A stretch of DNA of 64,000 nucleotides from contig JAYGXS010000003.1 of assembly GCA_036362985.1 (NCBI GenBank), positions 71,570,704 through 71,634,703 of the forward strand. The letters run 5' to 3'. Origin of the DNA: Ligula intestinalis. Lineage: Eukaryota; Platyhelminthes; Cestoda; Diphyllobothriidea; Diphyllobothriidae. This document shows positions 33,801 to 46,299 of the stretch, piece by piece. The translations under genes were made by a program, and so were the position numbers. The notes below the pieces were generated by a model, which was not told where the DNA came from, ran no database searches, and worked only from the letters and a program-made list of their open reading frames with translations. Positions within the stretch are counted from its first letter, which is position 1; each line of letters starts with the position of its first letter.

Positions 33801-36800
33801 TTATTGCCATATTTAAATTTGCACCAGGAAAACGTTGCTCTAATTTTTTTAAGCATAATAACTGTCCATACTAGAACTTGACCCGATAAATTCTGTAAAT
33901 ATCAAGACGCAAGGTTTTCTGTTGGGGCTCAATATGATTCCAGCAATTGAAATGAACGAAAGAGCAAAAATCAATTTATAAAAACTGCTTGCTTCCAATT
34001 TTTGGCGCACAGATTTCGATCTACTTCTAGCGGACGATAAATAACCAATGCAATTTAAAAGACAATGATTAATTACCTGCTTTTGCCAAGCCAAGCATAA
34101 AAGCGGACTCCAGAGAGCAGTCACGAGGAAGGAAAGACGGTCTTTCTTGTTCCAGCGATAGTTTCTCCGTAGCAGTGAGCTTGTTTTACAATATCCCGTC
34201 GCGTGTTATATGCGTCTCTCAATTATGGAGAAGGAACCCCACAATGGTAGGCAGAGAAAGCACACAATGCAATACGCGGGCAGCAGACCAAATTACAGAA
34301 AGTCGATCAGGACTCCGTGCATCCTGCTCCCTTGGCCTGTTTTGTTGCCTGTTCGTGAGAGTTTGACTACAGTAGGGGTGGTGTCTCGTGGAATATTTGC
34401 CAAAAAGTCTGAACTGTGTTTTCTAATTGAATATGTTACTTTCAGTAGCGTAAGGCTAAACGAGTTAATTTCCAACCATCTGCAAGAAGCATACTCATTA
34501 GTATTATTTTTATTGTTCCAAGTAATTTTTAGTCCCCTAATAAATGCCAATATGATTCATGACAAGGAGGCGCCAAAGCATTTTAGTTCATATCCACGTC
34601 AGAACAAACATAGTATTTATCTAATTGTATTGTTGAAGAAAGTTTATATTATGTTTAATGAAATTTTTATATTCCCAACTAATTTTAACCTTAATCCCCA
34701 GACTCCAACTTGCGAGCTATTTATATTCTGTCAATGGCGAGTGGGAGAACAGAGAGTGGGGACCTTTTTTGTGAACGCGTTATCATTTAAGCAGATTTAT
34801 TTATCAACAAGATGGTCTTACTTGCCTAACGGACGTGAACGCTCGCCCGGGTGTCTTACAAATCAGCCCAGATGAATTTTAGGACGCACATAACCTCATA
34901 TTCCATCGGTAATGATTTTTTAAAGCATGTCAGCTATGAATAAACTTATAGGATTTATATTGCAAGTTATAGTAAGTATGATTACTGGAATAAGCACTCT
35001 TAGCAGTGGCATGTGAACTCTAGCAGCAGTATTCGAGCCCAAACATAGTCAAATCTGACAGAGCTCTTTGTGGACAGAGGTGAGAGGGCAGAAACCCAGG
35101 AAAGCCCTTATTTTCCCTGGGCCTTCAACAATTATTTACTCCGAATAGTATAAACCCAGATTCATCCTCCCTGTTGAGATATAGGGGATATGAGCCCCAG
35201 CGTTGACTTTAACCAGTGACACCTCTGACAAATAGTCACGTCAGAAATAGTGCCCGTATTACTAAAAGTCAGCTACGCTGCTAGTTAATGGAGGTAATGG
35301 AAGTAGCAGTAGTAGCTGTATCAGCCTTGGTTTCCTTGCGTCTGTGTTGACACCTACTGAACTTGAGGGTAGATAGTGTGGCAGGACCCACCTTAAGTGC
35401 GGTTGGCGTTAATTATCTCTGCTATCACTTTGAACGACCCCCTATAGCTAGTCACCGTCAGTGTACCGAACTCTTTCTGCGTATGGTGGACGTCATCAAA
35501 ATCGATTGTTTAACCATCTTTATCAGACATTTTGTCGATGGAAAATTAATGACATTTAACTATGCGATTAAAAATATGTTATGTGGTGCTTATAAAATTT
35601 AACAATGGATGTGGACCGTGTTGTATTCTTTATTGGCCACGTTCATAATAAGACAGATACGATGCTATATTAATTATAATTCTCCGGCCTTAAAAACAAT
35701 CTCAAAATAAGAACATTTTAGAGACGAGAAGAACCATTTTTCTAATATCTAATATCTACCAGCCAAGAAATATAAAAAACGATAGTCTTTTGGATTTTCT
35801 ATCAAAAACGTTTAGATATTGAGTAAAAACAAGGACCAATTGAAAACATAAAACTATTTTTGTGCTCATCTTCTACCCAATGCAGATTCTGCAAGTGATC
35901 AACAGCAAGGCTTCTGGTAGGAATAAAAGATATGTAAGACATGCCGTACTATAAGCATTTAACCCCCCTATAAGTAATCCTTTTTAATTTAAAACGGCTT
36001 TCGACACCTCATTTAATATTTCATAAGATTAATTAGTACACGATTAATGAGCTTGCTAGGGCAACTTGCTAATGTAAATTTCCTCCTCGTCAAGAATTTT
36101 GTTTTAAAATTGGTTTCCCTGATGTTATTTCAAGTGCAGAAATTTGAATTCCCTTTGACTTTCTTACAGTTCAACAGTAGGAGTTTTATTTGCGAACACT
36201 ATGCATTTCCGCAGACAACTGGACTGAGACAATCCTTTAGAAAATTTAGAATATTCCAGTGCAAGCCTCTGCTCACTTCTTTCTGGCGTAAGATCAATTT
36301 TTTTCAATTATGAATGTTAATTTTCTCGTAGGATCCGCTGAGCCAATAATATACGAATTTGCGCGAGAAAAATTTTTCACGGACTTTTAAAGTTTATTTT
36401 ACTACCTCGCACAAAATTAGCCTTTTGGGGGCTATTCGCCATTCCAGTCACGCACATTCGACACACAAAACGTAGCATATTAAGGCCCGATAAGTAATCG
36501 TGTCAAAGGCCGTAATCTTGTCTGTTACCTCTTGATCATTATTAAGGGGTATCAGTTGAGTGATTATCCTGAATTTTCGGCAGGATAGTCGAAGCCAACC
36601 ACGTACTTGTAGGAGATAGCATAACTACGACATATTCTGTATTGTATTTTCAGGATGTCGATTTGTTGCTACAGTTTTGCAGTGAACAGCATTTTCTGAG
36701 ACAAACATTTGCCCAGCCGTATGGCTACTCGAGCTAACGTACCTGTGAATTAAATATTTTTTTCGATCTGGTGTGCTTGCATGCGAAGGCATTCGAATCC

Positions 36801-37210
36801 TTGGTATCCACTAAGCAGAATCAATTTTTCCAAATTTTTTCCGCTCATCTTTTAATCCTTAAACTTTCTCGTTCAAAGAAACCCTTGATCTGTCGTAGAT
36901 GCCCGCATAAGGAGTTGCAAGAGCACTTCCCATTAGCTCAACTCATCTTCAAGTCTCTGGAAGGTGATACCGGCGAATATTTTTATCAGGTTCAAAAACC
37001 CCATGGATCGTCAACGTTGAGATCACTTTATATAAAAATAAGATTTAATTGTCACTTGCAAAGCCCAAAGCTGAGACTCCACGCGGAGATTATGGCCTGT
37101 AGAATGCCAATTTTTGATAACTCAGAACAATTTTTTATCACCTGCAGACTTTCAAAATAAAAGAACATTGGAGGAATTTTAAGCTGCGTAAAGCCATGCA
37201 TAATTATTCG
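33801..37210. other. No recognisable gene
   Basis: It contains the longest open frame of the window (34210-34875, listed separately) and a 129-codon frame at 36771-37160 without family resemblance. GC rises around 34220-34350 and 35030-35230. A weak B-box-like TTCGAGCCC at 35030 has no convincing partner. Confidence 0.4.
34210..34875 (+). other. 221-codon open frame of unknown meaning
   Basis: The longest open frame. It starts MRLSIMEKEPHN and has a hydrophobic run about residues 90-110 (EAYSLVLFLLFQVIFSPL). It has no catalytic motif or repeat I recognise. Composition follows local DNA, and a different frame on the other strand is open over part of it. It could be a chance frame, an exon or an element fragment; I favour chance. 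Confidence 0.2.
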
Positions 37211-37280
37211 GAGCACGTGCATTCGCAGCTAGGAGATCAGTGCGTTTGCCCTTTTGCTGCGGGGTCGAATCCCACGAGAC
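37211..37280 (+). mobile_element. Possible tRNA-like SINE head
   Basis: A good B box (GGGGTCGAATCCCACGAG, from 37261) sits about 35 bases after a weak A box (ATTCGCAGCTAGGAGATCAG). The shared SINE body does not follow clearly. Confidence 0.45.
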
Positions 37281-39636
37281 GATGTGGTCGGGGTGTAAAC
37301 AATTGCTGCTTTTGACGAGAAACTCTGACTTTTTAGACTAAAAGTGAGATATAGTAACGAGATTTCCTTAATTTCCCCTCACAGCTGATGCACGTTTATC
37401 ATTACACGGTCGGAGTTATTGGACTTTTTGCCGATGTAAACCGTTACAGGAAACTTTACCAAAACTGGAAAACATCCGTGGACTTTAGCCGCTGTCAAAT
37501 GTCATTTTTGGGCTTTATCACCGAGAATTCGTTGACTACCCCCTAACCTCTATGTAATGGTGGTTTGCATGGGGTGGAATATTTTCTGATGGCATTCGAA
37601 ACTTCTGTAGTTAAAAGGTTCTAATGAGAGGTGTTTTGTTCCTTAGTCTTTTTCCTGCGTCAGTCAGTGAGGTTTACGGAGAGTCATTTGTGTTAAGTTT
37701 ACCTAAGAGAGGTTTCGATACATGGGTTATTTAATTATTCAAAAAGCTGCTCCTCAACGAAACGTCAGAAGGTCCTCGTTTAAATGCATTTTTGACAGCT
37801 TAGTTAATTGCTTGGCATAGGTTTCCCTAAAAGTTTTGTACTTTTACGGTTGTGCAAACTTTACAGTAGAGCACTACGCCAAGGAAGACCAGTAGCATTG
37901 ACAAAGCATTACCTGCTCTTGTGGGTATGTACTCAAAATTACAACAAACCTTAATGTGATATCAATTCCGTTTATGGAAAACAAAAGCAAGGTGTCCCAC
38001 ATAACTGCCTAAAAGAAATTGAGGGAAAAAGCGGCTCTCGTTTGTACCTGTATTCTGTTACAAGGACTGCCGAAAATAAAGCAAATACCTATTCACTAAT
38101 CTTCTTTTGGCTTCCTGATAGCTAGAAATTCCACTGTTAATACTCCTGAAATTTCTGTATGTGCCCAACATCTTGAGTTATGAAGCATGAGATAAAACTG
38201 GGCGTAGAAACTGATGCCTTATTATTTAAAAAAAACAATGAAATGGTAAACGCATAGCCACTTGGCATGGTGTGTGTATTAGTGTACAAAAATCCTGGTT
38301 AACAATTTTCAGTTTTTCGTTCCCATGTTCAGTCTTATCTATTAGACTGCGCTCAAAGGGTTTAGTAGTTTCAGATACTCTAAAGCCATGTTTAAAATGT
38401 GATAGCGGTTCCTATTTATGTCTACGTAAATTAACTGCATGAGCATTAGTGCCTGGTGTTTTTTAAAGCAAACTGAGCAATTAAATTTCCGCCAGTGATT
38501 TAGTCCACCCCCGTCCGAATGCAATCAACTTTTCGAAAGATGCTTTAACAATTTTACGTTAACTCCTGTGAGAATATGCGCTGGCCGACGAATGGCAGCT
38601 GGAGATTAACGTACTAAAGGATGAGAGGTTGTGAAGTCTTTCACTTCAAAAACAAGCTAAAACTTCAACCGTAAAAGGGTTGTTAAATGAAGTGCGCATA
38701 TGGCGTTGTCCGCGGTTTTTAAGAAAACTAACTAAAATTATCGTCCAAGAAGCATTTTAGTTGCAAATAAGTACGTGGGATAATTGCTGAACGATAATTA
38801 GTTACGAATTCGAGTATTCTGAAGTTCACTTAATGTCAGAAGACAGAATTCACAATGATTTGTCGTTATACTCTGTAGTGCAATTATTCGCACCTTTCCT
38901 AAAATGCCTGCGGAGTTTTTTAAATGAATTTTAGATGAAGAGCCTGTTGAACCACCGTGTGCGGTATCTTTATTTTACACAGATGTCTAGAAATGTACAT
39001 TTGCTCAGTAGCTGATACATATTTCCAGTTTATTATTAGTTACTCGTTTCTACGACAACTTTTCGATAACGGACATCAGGCTTTATTAATTTAGATGTTT
39101 TTTTGATCAAAAGTAACAAAACTGATCAACTTCACCGCGGCATGATGGCATTTATTCAAACTATTTCTTCGGCTTTGGAAAAAATATGCTAAGATTTAGC
39201 TTTTTAAAACTTTTAAGTGGCCTTAGTGCGTGAGCAAGAAAGATAGCCGCCTTCATACTTCAATAAGTTACTTTGGAGTTGCGAAGCGAAAAACATAAAA
39301 GGCTGGTAGGCTTTCAGTTGAAGAGATAAACGACTAATTAGTAATGCAAACCTACCAGGCTTAGAAGTAAGTTTGAAAACAGATTTTGTCACTAGTTAGC
39401 GCTGACATCACTAACATTACATGCACAATGACAAGTTAACCCACGGACAGGTTTTATGTATGTCTCTAGGTTAAGCCATATCCCTCAGTCTAATGCCATC
39501 AACATGACTAGATTATTGTGTTATGGTTGCTTGGAATGGCAGAGGAGCGAATTATGCGTGGTGGGATCAATGTCCTTATTATATGCGGAGTCAACATGAC
39601 TGTCAGTAGGGGGTCGCGGTGGCGTGTGGTCGCCAT
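37281..39636. other. No recognisable gene
   Basis: AT-rich, with frames of 60 codons or fewer. A CGAAACGTCAGAAGG at 37759 looks like a PLE end but lacks the other half of the motif. Confidence 0.4.
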
Positions 39637-39660
39637 CTGAAGACGGCCACGGCAGAAAGA
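39637..39660 (+). other. Possible isolated PLE 3' end
   Basis: CTGAAGACGGCCACGGCAGAAAG has a CTGAAGA block, a GCC/GGC stem and GAAAG in hammerhead order. No PLE coding sequence was found upstream, so this is a weak call. Confidence 0.35.
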
Positions 39661-40950
39661 ACGCTTGCACAAACCTATTCCAACAATAAAGAGCTGGATT
39701 TGCTGGCTGATTATTTTCTGCCTCAGTTATGACTAGTCCGCGTTAGCATAGTTCTGAAAGATAGTTCTTTAAGATAGTTTGATGATGCCAAGTAGGCTAT
39801 CTGTAAGGCTTCTTTAGCCACGACAGGGTGATTCGTTTAGACAGTGTCTGAAAGGAAAATTACTCGGAAGCATTCAATTTTTTTCCCTGCTCTCCGGTTA
39901 TATGCATGTTAACTTGTCCTTTTTTCAGACACATTGGAACCGCAACTAAATTCTTCTCTACAGAATCAAGGAACTGAATAAATATATATTAATGTGGCCT
40001 GTACTGGTAGTCGGTGTTTATCGCATGACGGTAGCTGGACATCGGCTTGCTAATAAGTGTTTGCTATGATACCAAAAAATGGTCTCCTAAACACGTTTAT
40101 AGTTTCTGTGGTTACAGTGGTAGTCCTTGCGGCACGCCTCCGGATATTTTGGCATATGAATCACACTGCATCGTTGTTTAGAGTTTTTCTGCAACGATTT
40201 CAAGAGGTTAGATGCGTCACAGTCCAGCCCCTAATTCCTGGCTTTTTTTATTTGTGACGAAAAGGAACAAAAGCCAATTATTAATGCACTGTGACATCTA
40301 GGTTTTGTCTTAGACTATTTGTGTTGGATGGATCCGTTTTCTGGCCTGTACGTAGGGCATCTTTGTTGAGAGCATCTCAACTAGGAAATCTATGCAAGTA
40401 GTATGATTTATTCTGATGAGAAAATCATCCACACACTGACAGTAGAAGCCAAAATCATTAATAATATCCTTAAAACTGGTATATATGACCTTGCTCATGA
40501 TATTATTCGCAAATTTGTTGGTACAGCTAACTGCTGCGGGGTATCTGGACATCTGTTGCACCACACAAATGCTTCTGTTAGGTCAATTATAGTTTGTCTC
40601 CCACATTAACTCATCCAGATATTTTATTTTTTTCATCGCAGTTTATGGTTAAACAGTACGGCACATTTAATGAATGCATTCTCCGTCTGTAGACGTTAAT
40701 AATTTTAATAAAACTGACAAAACTAATGCTGACTTTCAATCACTTAGGGTAAAGCTCATTCTTAAGTAGCGTCAGCTTTTTCCCTAGCCATTTTCTAATA
40801 GTTAAATAGAAAGAATTATTTCTGTTTAAAATTGAATGCATGATAAGCCCTTTTTATGATTCTTGAAGGCTCAGTCACTCAGACACCTAACCAGATGAAA
40901 GATATTTGGGCACTTTCGTCCACTTATATCCCGACAGCCTTTATCAAATT
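39661..40950. other. No recognisable gene
   Basis: Short frames only. Overlapping frames at 40310-40609 on both strands look like composition effects. Confidence 0.4.
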
Positions 40951-40959
40951 TCTGTTTTT

Positions 40960-41175
40960 TACTGCATTCGAGAACTTGAAAGTACCTGACACGATTTTCT
41001 CTTGTATCATTAATCAGTCCTTCCTGAACTCTTGAACTCTTATCCGGCCCGGTTAACAGTTCCGGCCGAATTTCCACAAACTTCCTGTGGCAATCGAGAT
41101 GGGACCTTGTCAGTTATTTTTCTTTTCGGCGCCTTTCTTAAATACTGGTGTCCACACCTTACCAGAGTAGCTTTT
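40960..41175 (-). pseudogene. Possible LINE reverse transcriptase scrap
   Basis: The minus strand reads VWTPVFKKGAEKKNN, a stop, then QGPISIATGSLWKF. This resembles the start of a non-LTR reverse transcriptase (a P-[IV]-FKKG block followed by NYRPIS). Only this short stretch fits and it contains a stop, so the call is tentative. Confidence 0.35.
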
Positions 41176-42060
41176 AGATAATCAACTTATCTGCGCTCGG
41201 TTAGTTATAGATCGGTAGTGTGCCTAAGGAGGCTCGCGAGATGGCTTTAAAGTTCACTAGCTATTTTACTAAACATCGTGCAATGCAAAACTTAGAACGT
41301 TGAGAAATTTTGCCAACGAGAGCATGACATGACGTACTTTAGAAGATTTATGCACGCATCGCTCCAGATTGTTCGGAAGAATGGTCTGCGTTTTCACTGG
41401 TTGAACACTTTGTAAAATTCTAATCCATTTGGCCTCAATACGCTCAGGTGTGAATGACTGAACGTCAGCTTTAACCGCTAGTCTTTCCAAATTAAAAAAT
41501 CAAAAGAATGTTGCCAATGGCATCAAAGTCCATTCTTCCTAGAAAGTCAAAAAACGTAGTAACATATAAAAGTTAACTATCAATGAATTACCCTTTTTTC
41601 TCAAAGTGGTTTGCTGATACAATTAATCTTTGAGGCGACAACTGAATAATTTTTACTTCCTCAACAAACTGGCTACTCGCGTACTATGTTATAGAAGTTA
41701 GCTATGACTGCTCGCACATAAGGTGTTGGAAATACAGTGACTGATCAATCTCGTTAAGTGTTAATCGAACTGTTTAACCACTTTATCGAACTGTTTCACC
41801 AACGAATATTTTTCAAAAATTTTCAACTATTAAGCTGTTCTGCAGGTTTAACGACCATTCCACAAGTTTATGCAAGGATCCTTGTTAAATAAAATTCCTG
41901 TTCTGTTCTGATTACATCTGTCCAAACAAAGCAGTCAAATAAAATTTTTGCTTATTTTAAGTAGGTCAGACTAATAGGTTTTAAGGTAAACAGCCCTTTG
42001 TTTGCGTTTAGATCCATTAAGGCAGGGCGACCAGATTAGAATTATGAGAGTGCGGTTAAG
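41176..42060. other. No recognisable gene
   Basis: No open frame above 75 codons and no shared repeat seen. Confidence 0.4.
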
Positions 42061-42064
42061 TAAG

Positions 42065-42265
42065 TGAGGAAAATGTTTAAAATTTTCTAACGCATGAAAA
42101 CTCATGAATTCCAAAAGAAGAATCCCCACTTTGCAAAGTATGCCTACACTTGGTCCATCAGGTGGAAAGAAACGGCAGTTTCCCAATAAAGGACGTAATT
42201 TCATTTGCATATTAATATAAATCTACACAAATTAATCAGTTTCCACGAAAAAATTGAATTTCAAA
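42065..42265 (+). repeat. Direct repeat C, left copy, flanking B2
   Basis: It aligns with 43105-43300. Landmarks are TTCTAACGCATGAAAACTCATG against TTCCTAACGCAGG...CGCATG, AACGGCAGTT in both, GGACGTA..TTCATTTGCAT against GGACGTATTTTCGTTTGCAT, and TTAATCAGTTTCCA against GTAATCAGTTTCCA. The pair brackets the B2 repeat. Confidence 0.65.
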
Positions 42266-42346
42266 TTACAGTAGGGCCCAGCTTCCATGAAAGAATTAGA
42301 CTTGGTATTTAAGCATTTATTTGGTCACGTTATTTTGATTCACTAA

Positions 42347-42553
42347 GTGAATTTAATCCTGGGAAAGCTTTTAGTTAGGAAAATCGTCCTTTTCGTTAAG
42401 TTTATTCAGGAAAATGTGCAAACATCCTGGGAAGATTGGAAGTCAGCTAATTTCGAAGGAAATTCGTATGCTTTTAAGTATGGCAAAGCCAAACTTTCGA
42501 TAAATATGCATTGTGCAATGGAAGAACTCCAAAGTTTGTTTAGAAAACGCTAA
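42347..42553 (+). pseudogene. Open frame at the left end of B2, unknown protein tail
   Basis: A 68-codon frame ending in MHCAMEELQSLFRKR. The string NSYAFKYGKAK...MHCAMEE has a counterpart in B1 at 11640-11730 in a different state of decay. This is the main reason to think it was once coding. I cannot name the protein; Tc1/mariner C-termini known to me do not look like it. Confidence 0.4.
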
Positions 42554-43110
42554 AATATATACCTTCCAGTACCGGAAATGTTTTTTTTTGAAATCTTTCA
42601 GCTGCAAATAGGGCGAAGTTTAGGGAATTGCACCTATTTTTAGCAACAAGAATGATTAATGTTTTAAAAATTACTTTTAGCTGCTATGTAATGTTTTTGC
42701 ACTAAATGCAGTAACAAAACATTCCGGTAGAGTACTGCTTTATCGCATCACCTACATGGTGGATAAGCAAATTCCTCATAAATTTAACCGTGAAGTTAAT
42801 ATAAAAAGGTCATATTAATGTAATTCACGTAGAAATATAGTTTTTATTTGTAAACTGCACGTTCTGCTTATGTATTATTCGAAAACGGAACTGACAAATA
42901 ATAGTAATTATTTTAAAAAATTGCCATATACATGGCCACACCTTTCGCATTCGAAACCTTATAACAGATTCTGTAAGTCATCCAATATGGCGGAAAATAA
43001 TTTACTATTAATGAAAAATAAGCTCTTTCATTTCCAGTCATATTGAATCGTTTTTCTTCAGGTGAATTTAAAAAATTATTTAAAGTCTCCAGTTTCATTT
43101 TAAAGAAAAC
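42370..43110 (+). mobile_element. Family B copy B2 (right part missing)
   Basis: It matches B1 and B3 through the peptide-like left end, the GCACTAAATGCAGTAAC block, the CGAAAACGGAACTGAC block and a TTTTTCTTCAGGTGAATTT block. It stops at the right-hand direct repeat (43105). The right third present in B1 and B3 is absent. Confidence 0.6.
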
Positions 43111-43300
43111 GCGTTAGATTTCCTAACGCAGGAAATCGCATGAAATCCACAGGAAAATCCACATTATGCAAACTACGCCCACGCCCCCCCCCAGGTAGGA
43201 AGAACGGCAGTTCCTAAAAATAGGACGTATTTTCGTTTGCATGTTTTTATTAAATAATATGAAAGTAATCAGTTTCCATAAAAAACTCAAATTTTGGATG
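43105..43300 (+). repeat. Direct repeat C, right copy, flanking B2
   Basis: Partner of 42065-42265, about 1.04 kb away in the same orientation. It contains a C9 run (43186-43194) absent from the left copy. Confidence 0.65.
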
Positions 43301-43576
43301 ATAATTATATTGAAAATGATTCCAAAATGACTAATTATAAAGGTGTTTAACGCACATGGGAGAAATAATTTAAAATAATGGCAAACGGAGAAGATGATTA
43401 CATTGTTAACTGTTCCGTTGATTGGAAAAATTTTCAAGTCCCTTAATCGTGAAGGTAGGCACGTTGTCTAGAGCAATTTGATCATTGATTTTATTTAGCG
43501 TAAAATCTATTTTTTGCACATTTGGGCTCTTCCTTGTCTCGTGTTCTTTCTATTTTATAATTAAATCAGTAAAATA

Positions 43577-43736
43577 GGCGAATACAAGTCTGTTTTCGAT
43601 TTATTCTTGTCAGGCCTTTATATTTTATCATAATTAACTCAATAAAGTATGCGAGTTTGCGTAGTTTATTTAGTTAATTAGCATATAAATGTAAAATCCT
43701 GACGAGCATTTATCAAAAAAATAACTTATTATCGCC
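43577..43736. mobile_element. Two PLE 3' ends in inverted, outward-facing arrangement
   Basis: The minus-strand half (43577-43660) ends GGCCTGACAAGAATAAATCG plus AAAAC and then ATTCGCC. The plus-strand half (43655-43736) ends ATCCTGACGAGCATTTATC plus AAAAA and then TTATCGCC. Both match the 3' end of PLE-1 (8155-8240), so two end fragments meet near 43660 with their 3' tips pointing outward. No coding sequence lies on either. Confidence 0.65.
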
Positions 43737-45319
43737 ACCTTATTTTCTGAAATTGTCAAGGATTATTTTTAAGAAATATTTTATAACTGCAAAAATACTT
43801 TTGATAGGGTTGAGATGCGGGCTCTTGGCAGACATAAAAATAGATTGTGAGCCACATGTGGAGACGCTGCTTGTTGTCCAAAAAGTTGGATTATAATTGC
43901 AACGATTGTCAAATTCGTACCTTTTCAGATCATGGCAATATAAACTTATGGTATTCCTTCTGCGTCATAAGATGCCGGTATTACCGATGGCATCTTTTGC
44001 TATCTCAATGAAAACCTTGTTTTTAATGGCGACCTAGTCGACTGCAAAATCGTCCGCTTTCCAAATTTAAAAGCCATCGAAACCTGTCATTTTTGACATT
44101 TTTTTAACATGCTCATCAATGCGATCTGCACTTGCAAAAGGATTTTTTCAAGGGCAATCATCTTTCGACATTGCAGGCCTATGTTAAACTGACACCTCAT
44201 CCAGTTGTATATGCTCTTCCAGGATGAGGGCGTCTAAATCATTTAATTCTTAGCAAATAAAAAAGTCCTTTTCATGAAATATGTTTTGACTGCGGCATTA
44301 GTATAATACATTTCAAATCGCAGCAGCCTTCTCTATGGACATATGTACCCATTTTTAATATGCTACGAGGACATAGTTTGAACGAAGAAACATTCCCCAA
44401 CACTTTCTGGCTGTACTCCAACAGCCAAGAAAAAAGGTCGGCAGGCCGTTGTGATCCGTCCTCTATTTCAGTGCACTTACAAACATTTTTTGCCAAGAAT
44501 TGGATCAACCTAAGCCCAAGGTAGTAGAGAATAGATGAGACTCTGTCTTCATTTATCAGCGATAAACTTACACTCACTGTCTGCCACCATCAACGTTCCA
44601 GGGCGTTGTATTAACTTTGAGTCTGTTTTGCGCTCGTTTTAATTCTACTTCTTAAGCAGTGGCGTTCTTTTAAGACCAGAGGCAACCACTAGGCGTCAGG
44701 TAGTAAGATCGAAGGATTTACTGCCGCAGCAATTAAAATCATGCGTCGTTGATTGGATCTGCCGCAATTGCGAAACAGCAACAAAAATACTGCACGACTG
44801 TTCTGGGCGCAATTTTTTCGAACGCGGCGCGGCCTTATGGAAAAATGACACCAATTCGCGGCTCATTTTAACGAGACGTGGCCACACATTAAAAATCCAT
44901 GAGGCCGAAAATTCACGCTGGGGGGGAGGGTAGGGACGATCACGTGGGCCACGAGTTGCGAGAGTCGTGGTTTATGGGTCCCCAGTCCATAAACACGTGC
45001 AATTATCTCCCCAACCCAGATGCGAGAGTGAGGCTGGCCAAAGCAATTCGCCACTCAGGGAGCATACATTATCACCAACGCCGGTGAACCAAATGTCCGA
45101 GCAACCATCACGCCCAATTTCAGCACGAGGGATTAAATTTCTGCACGAGGGCCATCAAGCGATTACCGCACAAGCTTGCAACTTTCCTCGATAAAAGGGG
45201 GGGGGCATCTATTTTCGCAGGTATGCAGCCAGCCGTAAATTTTCTACAATTATAGCCTACGTTTTTGTGACATTGAAAGCAAAAACCATTGTTGCAAGTA
45301 AAGGTGACCGCTGAATTCA
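43737..45319. other. No recognisable gene; GC-rich patch at 44780-45200
   Basis: Several short overlapping frames on both strands occur in the GC-rich patch, as expected by composition. G8 runs occur at 44921 and 45198. No family resemblance was seen. Confidence 0.4.
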
Positions 45320-46299
45320 CAGTACGCGCTAGCATTCGTGCAACATGCCGACATATTCAAAAGATTGATACTATTTCCCTTAACAGAATTGACTCAGGTC
45401 GTGATACTGAATATCATGCAGGCTATTCTGAAGTCATTTGATCATGATAGAAGGCAGGGATTTTAACGAACTTCGCTCTGATCACTAGCAGAATTTATCT
45501 TTTGTAAACACTGGCTACTTAAATAGTATGTCTTTTTATCATTTATTTTGACTGCCTTTATAAATTCAAGTATATGTTATCGAAAACATGCATAAAAAAT
45601 ATTTTCTTCAACAATTTTGGAAGAAAATTACTCTTTCTGGAAAGTTTATACTTAAAGAAATGCCATCTTCTGGTTTTGCAAAACTTTCTAGTTATGAAAT
45701 TTTTTATGACTGTGAGGTGTTCATTCGAAATCCACCATATCTGTCAATTTATTAATGCTGCCCATACTTTATAAAGCGTGTTTCACATCTATTACAATTT
45801 TTAATGAGAACTATGTGACTTTTTTTCAAATTTTTAGCGAAAACGTTCGTTTCCTTAAACAGGGTGTACACAGTGCGGAGTTAAAACGTTGAATTCGAGC
45901 ATAGCAGTCAGTAGGCTTCAAAAGTATTCGGCAATTCGAAAACTTTTTTGGAACAGAAAGATACCATTTCTTTAAGTATAATTATAAGAAGATGTGAATT
46001 TATACCAAAGAAGTACAAGAAATATTTTCTTCGTTTGCGTTTTCCATAAAATATATTTGAATTGATAAAGGCAGCCAAATCAATGATAAAAACGCATATT
46101 GTTAAAGTGGTCATTTTTAACCGCATATGCTTTTTGTTAGCGGTCAGACATAAGATCGTTAAAAAGCCTATCATGATTAAAATATCTTCAGAGAAGACTT
46201 CAGTTAAGTCAGTATCACAACCTGATTTAATGCTAGTTAGCAAAAGAGTATTAATCTTCGGCATATGTTGGCATGTTTCACGAATTCTGGCGCGTATTG
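45320..46299. mobile_element. Family A copy A3, near full length
   Basis: The left tip CAGTACGCGCTAGCATTCG and right tip (reversed) CAATACGCGCCAGAATTCG match each other. The right flank is TA (46300-46301) and the left flank CA, one change from TA. Arms of about 330 bp share CATGCCGACATATTC-like, GACTGCCTTTATAAATTCAA and GCATAAAAAATATTTTCTT-like blocks. A 118-codon minus-strand frame at 45908-46264 lies across the right arm and has no transposase features. Confidence 0.8.

Noticed and set aside
37755..37775. CGAAACGTCAGAAGG as another PLE 3' end
   Set aside because: Only the second core block is present; there is no CTGATGA-like block or stem before it.
45908..46264. 118-codon minus-strand frame as a transposase
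   Set aside because: It lies within the right arm of A3, and the other family A copies have no matching frame or DDE motif.
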